A program made the translations under genes and the position numbers. The notes beneath the pieces were generated by a model. It was given only the letters and a program-made list of their open reading frames with translations, had not been told where the DNA came from and did not search any database. A stretch of 64,000 bases of DNA from Centropus unirufus (taxonomy: Eukaryota; Chordata; Aves; Cuculiformes; Centropidae), in assembly GCA_013397695.1 (NCBI GenBank), contig VYZI01000134.1:796830-860829 (forward strand), read 5' to 3'. Shown here piece by piece: positions 36,801-46,950 of this stretch. Each line of letters begins with the position of its first letter. Positions within the stretch are counted from its first letter, which is position 1.

Positions 36801-38904
36801 AAGTTGTTCTTCACAGTGACAACGAGCAGCAGACATCAGCTCAGCTGAAAAGCAGTGACTCTGCAGGCAGGGAAGTTCCTCTGGTCCTATCATCACCCTG
36901 CAGTTTGCATCATGAAAGAACTCAGCGATTACATTTTCTCAATGTCTCTTCTCTGGTCAGTGTTCTCAGGCTGGAGGATCAACACATTTTCTCCTCCAAG
37001 AGATGCTCAGCAACCGAAAACTGCATCTCAGTGCTCCTTTTTGCATCCCCATCAGAGATCAGAGTAGTGGCCTTAGGATGGAGAGAAGGTTGGTAACAGA
37101 CAAGAGGAAAACAAAAATTGGCAAGGAAAGAGCTGGAAGAGGGAGCAGAGCAACAGGAGCTGAGGGTGACAAGTGAAGCAGAAGGTGGGTATGGGGGGGG
37201 AAAGCAATGATATATGACATGTATTGCAGCACATTTAAACCTGAGAGGAACTGTTGACTTTATTCATTACTCATTCCTTGCCAGCGCTACAGCTCATTTC
37301 AAGAGTCAAGAGTCTTCCTTTGGGACTTGAGACTCATTTCAGGAATCCAGAATCTCTTTGCTTTGCTGTCAGCGAAAACCAATGTAACCACCTATCAAAG
37401 CATTTTTCCCCACCCTCCCCGCGGTAGACAGACACAAACCACTGCAGCAAGCTGCTTGTCTCTTCAAGTGGTAGAGATCTGTCCAGATAGGTAGGTGGCA
37501 CGTAGAGTTACTGATTTGACTAATGTGGCGGTCTTGCTCATTAGGATGCCTTTTTTTGCACGACACTCTGCACAGGCCAGAAGGACATGCAAAATATTCA
37601 AGTCAGGAACTTGAAACAAAATTTATTAAGTTGAAGCACAGTGCACATCCAAAACGGTGCTACTCACTATGTGTCCAAGTCACACCGAGTGTACAATGGC
37701 ATTTATAAGCAAGCATCGCTACTAGGCTGACAGCACAAAACTATGGCTAACACTTCACCTTGCATTTGTTTGCTTTGATCTGTGTCAAATTTGTCATAAC
37801 TGATTCTTTCTACACAGGTACCTGTGGGATTCAGGCCCTGTTATCCTTGGCTGGCATCTGAATTTGCCATTGTCAGTTCCAGTTTGGTTTCATTGAGAAA
37901 TCTGGAGAAAAAACCGCTGTGCCTACCCAAGGAAAACCCATCTATCAACCACAGCCCTGGCCGTGCTTCTCTAAGAAGCAAGAGTACATAAATTGTATGA
38001 TGAAACCTCAATGGCAGATGCAGAGCTACTTCCCGCACTTTAATCTTTTTGTCATGGCCTTAAAAAACTGCAGTGTTCCTGTATGTTAAAATCCTTCCCG
38101 TACGACAGAAGTAACTGCAATTATTAGTTTAGCCATTGCTGTAGCTTATAATTTCAGGAGGCTTAGCAGTAAGGCAGTTTCCAAGGATAATACCTGACAA
38201 AACGAAGACTTACAGTGACAGCATCATTGAGCTTTATCCTAAGTAGCTAAATGAGTTCAAAACCTATCATCAGTCACTGATAGGATCTGTTTCTATCTGC
38301 TTAAATCCTGCATAAACTGCCAGTGAATTGTTAAAAGCTGAGGACGTCTATTGGATAGCCTAATATAAGCCAGAACAGTATTATTAGGAGTAAAGCGCTG
38401 TCTTATTGTCATTTATAAAGTACTTCCTGATTTTGGCAGTACATATTATATTACTCTCTCCTCTGTTAATTGAGTATTGGAGAAAACCCAAACCAAGCAA
38501 TACGCTGCAGATTCTAAGACCCAACCTCAAAACACCGAGGTTTGCTCACGAAGTCATTCCAGGCTTAGCTGCTAAAACACTGCATCGAAATTAAATCATA
38601 CTAGCATGAATCAGCAGCTAAATCCAGTTAATTATCCCGTGTATCTTTGATAAGAATGCCGCCTGGATAACTGAGTGTGGATAGTTAGGTGCAAGAGGTA
38701 CCGCTGAGGAGTCTTAGGCTGAGGAACTGCTCTTAATTCAAGAAACCCCAGAGAAGAAGGCACTGAAGTAGTTACAGGATGGGATGATAAACTTGTCACT
38801 GGTCCCAGAGAATTACAGGCGCACTGTCAAGCAAACTCAGCATGTTAAGCACTGAAAAAGCAGCAAAACCCCTGATTTTATCAGTTCACGCTCTACCATA
38901 GCCC
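33845..38904. other. Non-coding DNA upstream of the CpG island
   Basis: No exon or RNA gene is supported. The stretch 35990-36300 is AT-rich, unrepetitive and dense in TAATT/ATTA and CAATTAAG-type motifs, so it could be a conserved regulatory element. The 142-codon + frame at 36345-36773 has no recognisable domain. A short inverted pair (GAGTCAAG near 37301, CTTGAGACTC near 37326) could form a small stem. Confidence 0.45.
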
Positions 38905-39302
38905 CCCCGGGTCCTCCTGGCATCCCAGCCCCGCCGGCAGGACACGCGGGGACCATCCTCACCCAGGCAGGAGTGCACGAGCAGGTGGAGATGCGCCCTC
39001 GCAGCGCTCCTTCTCGGACATTGCGTTTTAACCATTCCCTAGGTAAAAAAAAAATAACTCAAACAAACCCCAAACCAACGAGTTTGGGGCTGCAGGACCG
39101 AGTCCCAGCCGAGCTCCCCCCGCACAGCCCCATCCCCGCCCGGGCGCACACGCGGCCAAAGTTTCGGAATCCTCTTTTTAGGGCTGCGCAGCCCCTGATT
39201 CCCCGCTCCCGCCGGGGGGAGACCCGGGACATTGTTTCCAGGCTGATTCACCCCCGCTCCGCCTCCCACCCCGCGGGGGCAGGGTCGAACGAGGCCCCGC
39301 CT

Positions 39303-39370
39303 NNNNNNNNNNNNNNNNNNNNNNNNNNNNNNNNNNNNNNNNNNNNNNNNNNNNNNNNNNNNNNNNNNNN
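39303..39370. other. Assembly gap (68 N) inside the CpG island
   Basis: Sixty-eight undetermined bases lie immediately upstream of the promoter core. GC-rich islands commonly drop out of assemblies. The missing bases may hold further upstream promoter elements, and the true length is not certain. Confidence 0.98.
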
Positions 39371-39399
39371 ACCGCAATGATTTAGAAGTTCAGGAATCC

Positions 39400-39445
39400 C
39401 ACGTGACGTCACGGAGGGTGATGTAATGCTTCTCTAAATAGAACG
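39400..39445 (+). promoter_or_regulatory. E-box/CRE composite promoter core with TATA-like element
   Basis: CACGTG (39400-39405) overlaps a perfect CRE, TGACGTCA (39404-39411), inside the palindrome GTGACGTCAC (39403-39412). Seven bases downstream is TGATGTAAT (39419-39427), which resembles an ATF/C-EBP half-composite. CTAAATAG at 39434-39441 is TATA-like and also resembles a weak MEF2 site. A TATA-like element there would place initiation near 39465, just before the donor at 39519. A full CRE binds CREB/ATF proteins and is usually cAMP- or calcium-responsive when close to the start site and unmethylated. Orientation is inferred from the downstream donor. Confidence 0.65.
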
Positions 39446-39464
39446 TATTGTAACCGTCCCTCAG

Positions 39465-39518
39465 TCCAACGTGGTTCCTCCGGCCGCGCTGCCGGTCCCG
39501 TCCCCGCCGCGCCGGGCG
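39465..39518 (+). other. Probable untranslated first exon
   Basis: The 3' boundary is the donor GGGCG|GTAAGTT at 39519, a near-consensus site. The 5' boundary (about 39465) is only estimated from the TATA-like element. No ATG occurs between the estimated start and the donor, so the exon would be 5' UTR. It is GC-rich and lies in the CpG island downstream of the CRE. The gene cannot be named from this exon. Confidence 0.45.
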
Positions 39519-40314
39519 GTAAGTTCCTAAAAATACGGGGCTGCTCCCGGCGCTCCCGCAGCGCTCCCGGAGCGCTCCCGCAGCACGGCGGCAGCGCCGG
39601 CGGGAGCGGCTGGGCTCTTCCCGCCGCCACCGCATCTGCTGCGGAGGCGGGAGAGGGGATCCTGCCGCTTCCCCGTCCCCGCTGCGTCCCGCCCGGGCGG
39701 TGCGGGGAAAGGGTCGGGCAGGGCAGGACGGCGCGGGGGGCGGCTGAGACGCGGGGCTCACCTCGCGGAGTTTGGGAAGTCGCTGCGCGCCGCTTCCCGG
39801 GGATGGGATGGAGCGGGATGCCGTGGAGTGCAATGGGATGGGGAGACTGCCCCGGGCTGCAGCTGGACACCCCGCTCGGTGCATCCTGGCTCCCCGCTCG
39901 GTGCATCCTGGCTCCCCGCTCGGTGCATCCTGGCTCCCCGCTCGGTGCTTCCAAGCACCCCGCTCGGTGCATCCCGGGCAGCTGCCGGCGGAGGGGCCGC
40001 GGTCTCCCGGTCTCCGCTCGGCGGGCTGGACGGCTCCCGGGCGCTGCCCGCCCCGGCACTGACAGCTCCGTGGAGCGCTGTCCCCGCCGCCCCGAACTTC
40101 TGGACAAGTTCGGCTGGGAGCCTCCCCGAGGGAAGCGGTGCCTTCCCGGGTGCGGGCAGCTCCCGGCCCTTACGTCATGCTGCGGGCCGGTGCGGGGCTG
40201 ATGCTCCTCTGCAGGGTCCCCGCTCTGCAGCCCCGCGCCCAGCCCCGCTCATCGCCCCCTCTCCCCAGCTCCGTGCGCCGCTGCCCTCTCTCACAGGGGT
40301 CTCTCTCTCCCCAG
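39519..40314 (+). other. Probable first intron (796 nt), GC-rich
   Basis: It begins GTAAGT and ends with a long pyrimidine tract TCTCTCTCCCCAG, both strong signals. It contains the five-copy 22-bp minisatellite at 39870-39979. The 232-codon minus-strand frame at 39409-40107 and the 223-codon plus frame at 39828-40499 both run through this repeat. They are best explained by it and by the high GC. Confidence 0.45.
39870..39979. repeat. 22-bp CpG-bearing minisatellite, five copies
   Basis: Five head-to-tail 22-bp units start at 39870, 39892, 39914, 39936 and 39958. The first three are identical and open with CCCCGCTCGGTGCATCC. The fourth has GTGCTTCCAAGCA and the fifth GTGCATCCCGGGCA at its end. 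Because 22 is not a multiple of three, translations shift frame between units. The minus strand still stays open and gives an artefactual Arg/Gly/Ala/Cys-rich peptide. The identical central copies suggest recent or ongoing unit turnover, so copy number may vary between individuals. Confidence 0.95.
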
Positions 40315-40403
40315 CGAAGTTTTCAGGACGATTTAAGAGCTTCAGGAGTGTAAGGGGGATACTCGCTAAACTCTACCTCCTCTATTATTTATGTCCGGGA
40401 ATG
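40315..40403 (+). other. Probable second exon (89 nt) with start codon at its end
   Basis: The acceptor TCTCTCTCCCCAG|CGAAG (AG at 40313-40314) and the donor AATG|GTGAGTG (GT at 40404-40405) are both strong, and the 89-nt length is typical. The first ATG in the inferred transcript is at 40391 (Met-Ser-Gly-Asn, then one base before the splice) in a weak context. A second, at 40401-40403, is exactly the last codon and has G at -3. So the protein would start here and continue in an exon beyond the window. Reading through the donor from 40391 ends at a TGA (40409-40411), as expected for intron. Alternatively the exon is wholly untranslated. No known gene was recognised. Confidence 0.5.
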
Positions 40404-43400
40404 GTGAGTGATCCTTCATCTGCAGGGCTTAAGTATAAGCTTTGCAATCGGAAAGAGAGAGGTCCTTCAAAGATGCGGATAGGAATAAAGGAAAATTAAA
40501 TGTCCATTTGTTTGGGTATGTTTGTGATTTTTTTTTTTTCCCCTTTTTTTTAAAATCCGGAACGATACTAGGAATATTTCAAAGAGCGAGATTAGAAGAT
40601 TTCCATATATTATCAGTAAGAAACAGTGCTTAGCTAGATGAAATTAAAGCCCAAACGGAAGGAGGCTAATTACCGCGACGCCTCTTGCTTGGGCTTTCCT
40701 TGAGACCGTGCAGTTTTCAGCCAGATACTCCCCCCCTGGCTTCCACCAGCCTTTCCTTGTCTGGCTCTTGGGACAAGCAGCAGTGCGTCAGGTAGCAGTG
40801 GTGGAGGAAAACTTTCTCGTAAGAAACTGTCATACGGAAATAATCCAGGAACCGGGCTAAAAGAAAATTGAGAGGTGAGAGCTAAATGCAGGAATACAGT
40901 ATGGTCTGGGGGGGGTTTGCTGAAGGAAGCACACTTTCACAAGGGCTTATTCTCAGTGGGAAAGTGGACAGTGTTGAAAGTCCCCACTCGGTGTTTTGTA
41001 ACTTTCATATGGTGAAGGAGGCTGTCTGTATCAAAGGCTTGAAATTCTTTATAAAAAAAAAATGGCTAAAATCCTTATTTGTGACTCCTTAATCCTAAAG
41101 GGAGCTGTACAGGTCGCAAAGCACTAGGGAAAAGTGTGATTAATGATCAGTGATTAGTGATAAGTGATTAGCGGTTTTATTCAAACTGTTACCTCTGACC
41201 AGAAGCACACATCAGAGGATTAACAGGCTCTTTAGATAAATGCTCATTAGTGGAAGGGGGAAAGCAAAGATAATAGGCATGCACACAGGGACAACTTTCT
41301 AGGAAAATCATTCCTGTCTCTGGCATAATAAGCTCTATTAGCAGAAAGGCTCTTTAATTTAAAAGTTGCTTTTATCTTGTAAATCAAAGATAGATGTAGA
41401 AGTTCGCTGGGCTATTATAGTCTAAATTTTCCCATATCTACTTGATGTGGATTATCTCAGTAGTGATATTTTACTTAAAAAAAACCCCAACAATCCCAAT
41501 TCAGTCCTTACGAAACTGAACATTCCCAAGTGCTAAAGCCCTGCATCCCGAGGCATCCACTCCCAACAGGCAGAGCAGAGCCTGCTGGCAGCTAACTAGA
41601 TGGCGCAGTCCTGTTCTTTTTGAGTATATAGTGCTGGGTTATGAACTTAGCAAGCAGCAGCTTGCTAGGTGTCCTTCAACATTTATAACAAAGTTGATTC
41701 TGTGCTGGGTTGGAGGCTAGACAGTGCTGCGAGTTTGGAGTCACATTTTCCACCTCAGTTGATCTAGTGAGTTAGAGGCTACTGGAAAAATCAGCCTCAG
41801 TTACTGAATGAAACAGGGAGTGCGAGCAGGAGAAAACGAGAGAGGGGTAAAGAGCTACAACCTGGGGCAGAACTCCTGATTGAACTGTTTTATACTTCTC
41901 TAATGAAGTACAGTTCTGAGGGCCGTAATTACTGAAACCCAGAAGCTCTCGGGAGTTTTCCCTCCAGCTATCACTGGCAAAGTGAGGTGCTCTTTTTAAA
42001 AAGGAGTCAGAGTCGCTAGAAAGAAAGAGCAGTTGGTGCGGTGGTTGCATAAAACAACTTAGACGTTTCTGTTCTCTACAGAAAATGGTAAGGAGTTTCT
42101 TTTTATGATAACTAATGAGGTATTTCTCATTTTATCATGAGTAGATTGTGCAGACCTGGTATCTACTGCTGTCCATAGACTTGGGGGTGTTTCTGATGTC
42201 CTGTTAGCCTACATGGGATTCCTGTTTGTTTGCATCTGTGGAAAGCATCAAAGTTTCAAACCTTTAAATGAAAACTTCGAGTGAAACAGGAAACAGAAAT
42301 AATGAACTTATGGCATGAAGAAGAAACTGCTGTAGTCCCCTATTGTTACATCTTTAATTGGAGGCTGTTAGAGGTAGTCAGACTAGTGCTTAAAATCAAA
42401 AAGTTTTGTAATAGCGTGCAAAAAAGGCAGTAAGCTCTGTCTGCCACTCTTGAATATTGGCTGGCACTCTTCTAGGACTTAAAATAGCAGTATTTAAAAA
42501 CTTTACACTTTTAGAATGATCAGAACCTTTTTCCCCCTCACCAAAATATCTATTAATAATTCAGCTTCAATTTATCAAACTCTGCCTTTGCTAATTTAAC
42601 CCAGGGAATGTAAAGGGAAGCAAACTCTGTATATAGATTAAAAGACAGGAGCAAGACTGTACATGCCATTTTATTCATATCACCCTTTATCAGGACAACT
42701 TTCACGGATAAAGTGTAATAGGTACTTTTTAATTTCATGTTCCGTTTCTCACTTTGAGAACCTGAAATACACCTCAAGCACTTACATTTATCCTGTGTGC
42801 TGCAGAGGAGTCTTCAGTAAAAGATTTCTTTCAGTGAGATCTAGAGTTCACTCTGGAGTTGATAAGAGAGAAGCAAACTTGCAGTGACTTCCGAAGGCAG
42901 CTTTTACATACTAAACCTTTCAGCTTTGTGTGGGCAGAATCTCTGAGCGCAGTAAGTCTTGCAGAATGATTTGAAACTTGGTTATTAACTTGTCTGCATG
43001 TGCCCCCCTTTTAAAGCCTGCCTCTGTGCCCCTAATCAGGGTATGAGGAGTTTAAATATTAAAAGAGTTCTTGCAAGCGTGTTACTTTTAAAACCATTTC
43101 TTGAAATCAAAGACTTTTCCTCTAATCTTTATCATCCTAAGTCTCTAATACCTGCTGTTAGTTAACTCTCAATTTTCTGTAAACCTGTTGCGTTGAGGGC
43201 GCATACCTATGTTTATGTATTATTAGCCGTCTTTCAAACTTAATTTTAATTCTAATACGGTCTTTCCCATGAGCCCTTTATTATCAGATATTCTTTTTTC
43301 TGGACAAGATTTTACAATAAAAGAAGAGAAAAACTGTTTCTAGTTAAAGCATTTTTTTATTATCAAGGACCATATGATTTATAATTGGAACAAAATGGTA

Positions 43401-46400
43401 ATTTTCTTCAAGGCCTACAAAACGGACTTTTCTCGTAACTTGTTACAGGTAGACATAGTTGCTAGAAATATGGGTACGTGTATAAAGCAACAGGTCTTTC
43501 TTTTTTTTTTTCCTATGTCCAGGCGATTCTTTTTGCTTTGGTTTGGTTTTGATTGTCTCATACTGACCAAATTAATAAGTAGACATATATAATTAAGATA
43601 GTTTATTTGGCTTAGCCTTTCATGTATAAACTCTCTTTGCAACAAATACCTAGTATTCCTAGTGGAAGTATTTAAAAACCTTTGAGAATCTGTCAGTCTT
43701 AAGTACTAATGGCAGGGCCGATCTGACAACTTGGTGTTTTGCTGCTACTCTGAAATATCTCAATTATTTGTTGATTTGTCCTCTCCCTCTCTCCATGCTA
43801 CATGCTATTTAACCCCTCCCACCCCCAATTTCCAGGTAAATATTTTCTGCCCTGCAACTTATAATGTTTTTAGGATTCTAGCACTAAAAAAAAGTACTTT
43901 TGGTGCTTTTGCATTTTTCTATCTTGAGAAATGGTTGAAATTGATTGCAAATTTAAAGCAGCAGTTTGGAACAAAAACTATAAAAACACTTTTTCCTCAT
44001 ACCAAAATGTATATTGCTCTACTCATTTACAAGGTTTAAGGTGTAGTATTCTCTGACGCAGACAAAAGATTGCTCTCAGGAATATCTTATGATGTATTGG
44101 AACGTTAGCCGTATTACCGCAGTAAGTACAGAAACCAGCTTTTGTAGACTTGACTTTGCAAACGCAAAACGCTGTTACGGAAATATATTTTTTATTATGC
44201 ATGTAATCAAAGAAATTACTTAATTTGTCTCAGGTGTACATAACAAGCATAACATAACATACATAAAGTAATTATTGTAGTGATGTGGTGAAAAAACTTG
44301 TTGAAGCAGATAACCTGTTGTGTCTTTATATCCAAGGAGCTGTTCTGTTGGTTTGTGCACTGATTGCTCAGGTTGAAGGGGGAGCCCTGACACTTTAACA
44401 TGGTACATCTACTATTTTTCACTAAGGCGTTACTTTACTCTGTAATTAAAAATACTGAGAATCAGCATTTTTTTTACTAGGCAGACATGGGAAATGCAGC
44501 TGTTGTTTTCCCTTAGAGAGTTGAGAAAGGATTGGTTGCACTGGTTTGTAGGTTTCTAGATGGTGATATCAAATGGTATTTTATAAACACAAAGAGATTT
44601 TCCAAGGATTTTGCTGAAGGCTGTAGGATTTTCAAAGTAAAACATTGAAAGCTTATGACAATTTCCTTAGCTTAAAAGATGTTTTGCTTTTGGTTCTTGT
44701 TTCCGTCTTATATTTTTTTGAGAATTTGTTCAGGAAGTCAGTCCGGCACACAACTTCAAAATAAATGCCTTGAAACGTTGTCATCAGGGGTGCTTATCTA
44801 GGTGTGCAGTTTTAATGCTCTCGTCCTTAGAGACAGCTCTTGTCACTGTTGCGACACCCTTTCACCAACGGAGATTTGTAGATGTGGGTGCAGCCCCACT
44901 TGGCCAGGGAGCTTCACTCAGCAGGTGACAAAAGCAGCATCTTTAGAAGAAGCCAGGAGGAGTGAGAGTTGAATTTAATTGGGGGAAAATACTACAAGTC
45001 CTTTATGACCTTTGCCAGCATCAGGAGATGATTCTACTTTTCTTTGGCTCTAAATGTTTTTATTAGTCTTACTAGGGTACCAAGACCTCTGTTAGCTCTG
45101 GAACTGGCCATGGCTTGATCTCATTCTCTGCCCCACATAAACTCTGCAAATAGTTTCTGTCAACCTCTTGCCTTTTGCAGTGTTTTCTCAAACATCTCTT
45201 TGCTTAAATCTCAATTTCTTTCCTTCCCGACAGCCCTCTTTTTGGGTTTCACCACACCATGAATGTTTTGATGCAACTGAAGTGCTTGGTCCCAATCTCA
45301 GTGTATTTGTGTTTTTTGAAGTTTTCTCTTCAGGGATGTACTGAGCTTAAACTGATCATTGTTGAACACACAGCCTAAATTTAGTAAAAGTGGTACCAGA
45401 GAAATGTATTTAATTAGGCTGATCTTATTTAGAGGAAGAGGTGGCTTTTTTACCTGTTTACTTTGTTGGCTTGTGCCTTCCGTTACTCTCCCATTGCATT
45501 TAAGGCAACATCGCTCATAGCCAGCTTTTTTTTCTGAGCTGTTTGCAAGTAGTCAGAAGTTAATTTGGCTCATGTGGGAAATGAACCTAGACCAGTGGCT
45601 CCTAGATTTAAAACCTGTGGGTTTTTTTCTTCTGACCAAATGGAAGTAATGCTAGTTAACGTGTAATGCTCAACACAGGGGGCTCTGTAGCACAATAAAT
45701 GGGATCTGAGATTAGGTTTAGTACGTGTTGTTTGGAGTGGGTACGACAGCATACACTAAATTGTGCTTTTAACTTGTGAATTCATGTACCCATAGGCACT
45801 ACTCAGAAGTGATTTTAGCTGGTTGGTTTAATCTGGGCCTGCTTTTGGTTCTGGTCAGGTCAGTAAATGAGTTTATCACTTAATATTTTTAGGAGCTTAG
45901 CAGGAACTCCAAAGGTGACCTGAATGTGTGATGGCAAAGAGCCTGGATTTGTGCTTGTCCCGAAACAAGCACTGTCTGCATTAGAAATTTGGACCTGCCA
46001 ATACCTCACCTATAGGAAACTTCTTTTCTTGGGATGGGAGTAAAATACGAAACTGAAAACTGAGCAATGGAGTTGATAAAAGATAATAAATTGCTTTGTT
46101 GAGGAATATCTTTTACTACCTACTGTTTAATTTCATTATTGAGTGAACATTTTAGGAAGAAGAAATCCTTGTTAAGGCTTTGTGAGGATTTCAACCACCA
46201 CATAATTTTCCCTTGTTGTGACTTAGAAAAATAAAGGCTTCTTTTTCTGGTAATCGTGTGGGGGGAAGGGAGAAGAGGGAAGGCATTTGCCTAATTTTAT
46301 TTTAAGGCTGAAGAGAACAAAATCAACATCTTTTTAGAGACTTCCATAATTTCCCAGACAGTGCACAAAATGGGGAAAAATAAGAGATTCTGTAGTTAAA

Positions 46401-46842
46401 AACAAATTAAGGATTTTTCCTGCTTTTCTCACTTCTATATTCTTAACTATGTCTGTGTAGCACTTAAAGGTTATCTTGTACCTGTTATTTAATAAGGACA
46501 GTGTATATTTTTTAGTGGCTATGCAATAAAAAAGTGTTTTACAAAGGGACTAGGGAAAAATGATGTAAGATGTAAAACCGCTTTCTACAATTCTCATACT
46601 GCTCTTCAGCACAAATAAACCAGCGCATGGACTTAAGCATGAAAATAGGTTAAATTCGAGTAATTGCTGGTTAATCACAAAAAGCAAGAAAAAGCAGTAA
46701 TTTAACTATTTTGATGCAAGTCTTTAAAAGACAAGTTTCTCTAAATAATCTTCTAAGAAAGTAGAAAGGATCAAAAGAGCCACGGGTTTTATGACTGGGT
46801 AAGGAGAATTACATTCTTGTGGATTTAAAAAATATCATAGTA
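40404..46842. other. Probable start of long second intron, non-coding
   Basis: No further exon with paired splice sites and coding character was found. The stretch 41090-41470 is notable: it holds a GTGATTA cluster (41135-41172), AGATAA GATA-type and ATCAAAG TCF/LEF-type motifs, and an unrepetitive AT-rich texture. This would fit an intronic enhancer close to the promoter (inference). The rest is ordinary AT-rich sequence. Confidence 0.4.
41135..41172. repeat. Cluster of GTGATTA-like heptads
   Basis: The motif TGATTA occurs four times within 38 bases: GTGATTAATGATCA, GTGATTAGTGA, TAAGTGATTAGC. Homeodomain and POU/HNF1-type proteins bind such AT cores, and TGATTAATGATCA is partly palindromic. 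It may be a small tandem duplication or a binding-site cluster. Confidence 0.6.
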
Positions 46843-46950
46843 GAGCCTAATTCTCCACTCACCCTGATACAAATCTGGAGCAACTCTATTGAAAGCTGTA
46901 GAGTTACCGACTGCCGTAACACTCATTGAGAAGAAAATTAGATTCACGGG
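46843..46950. repeat. Ancient palindromic interspersed repeat
   Basis: It opens with GAGCCTAATTCTCCACTCACC, then ACAAATCTGGAGCAACTC and TATTGAAAGCTGTAGAGTTAC. It closes with GTAACACTCATTGAGAAG and AAAATTAGATTC. The halves are approximate reverse complements around the TATTGAAAGCTGTAGA centre. The layout matches the element at 9268-9366 and a hairpin repeat type common in sauropsid genomes. The family name is not certain. A further fragment, CCCATTGAAGTCAATGGG, lies at 48402-48419. Confidence 0.55.

Larger units (their letters stand above)
38905..40285. promoter_or_regulatory. Strong CpG island marking a gene start
   Basis: GC and CpG frequency rise abruptly at about 38905 and fall at about 40285, standing out from AT-rich DNA on both sides. 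It includes GC-box-like GGGGGCGGCT near 39736 and many CCCGCC/GGGCGG motifs. The island contains a gap (39303-39370), a CRE/E-box promoter core (39400-39441), a splice donor at 39519 and a 22-bp CpG-bearing minisatellite (39870-39979). CpG islands of this size in vertebrates normally mark promoters of widely expressed or developmentally regulated genes. Long frames on both strands across it are by-products of GC richness. Confidence 0.85.

Noticed and set aside
38973..39380. Plus and minus frames spanning the 68-N gap
   Set aside because: Undetermined bases were translated as X; the frames have no meaning across the gap.
39870..39979. CRISPR-like array
   Set aside because: The 22-bp units are directly adjacent with no unique spacers, in vertebrate DNA. 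It is a minisatellite.
39409..40107. 232-codon minus-strand open frame across the CpG island
   Set aside because: Its composition is Arg/Pro/Gly/Ala-rich. Its centre is translated from the 22-bp minisatellite, and it runs across the promoter core and inferred exon 1 in antisense. It has no domain or splice support.
39828..40499. 223-codon plus-strand frame covering the minisatellite and the inferred second exon
   Set aside because: It reads through the strong acceptor at 40314 and donor at 40404, and its first half is minisatellite. It is better explained as intron plus exon read continuously.
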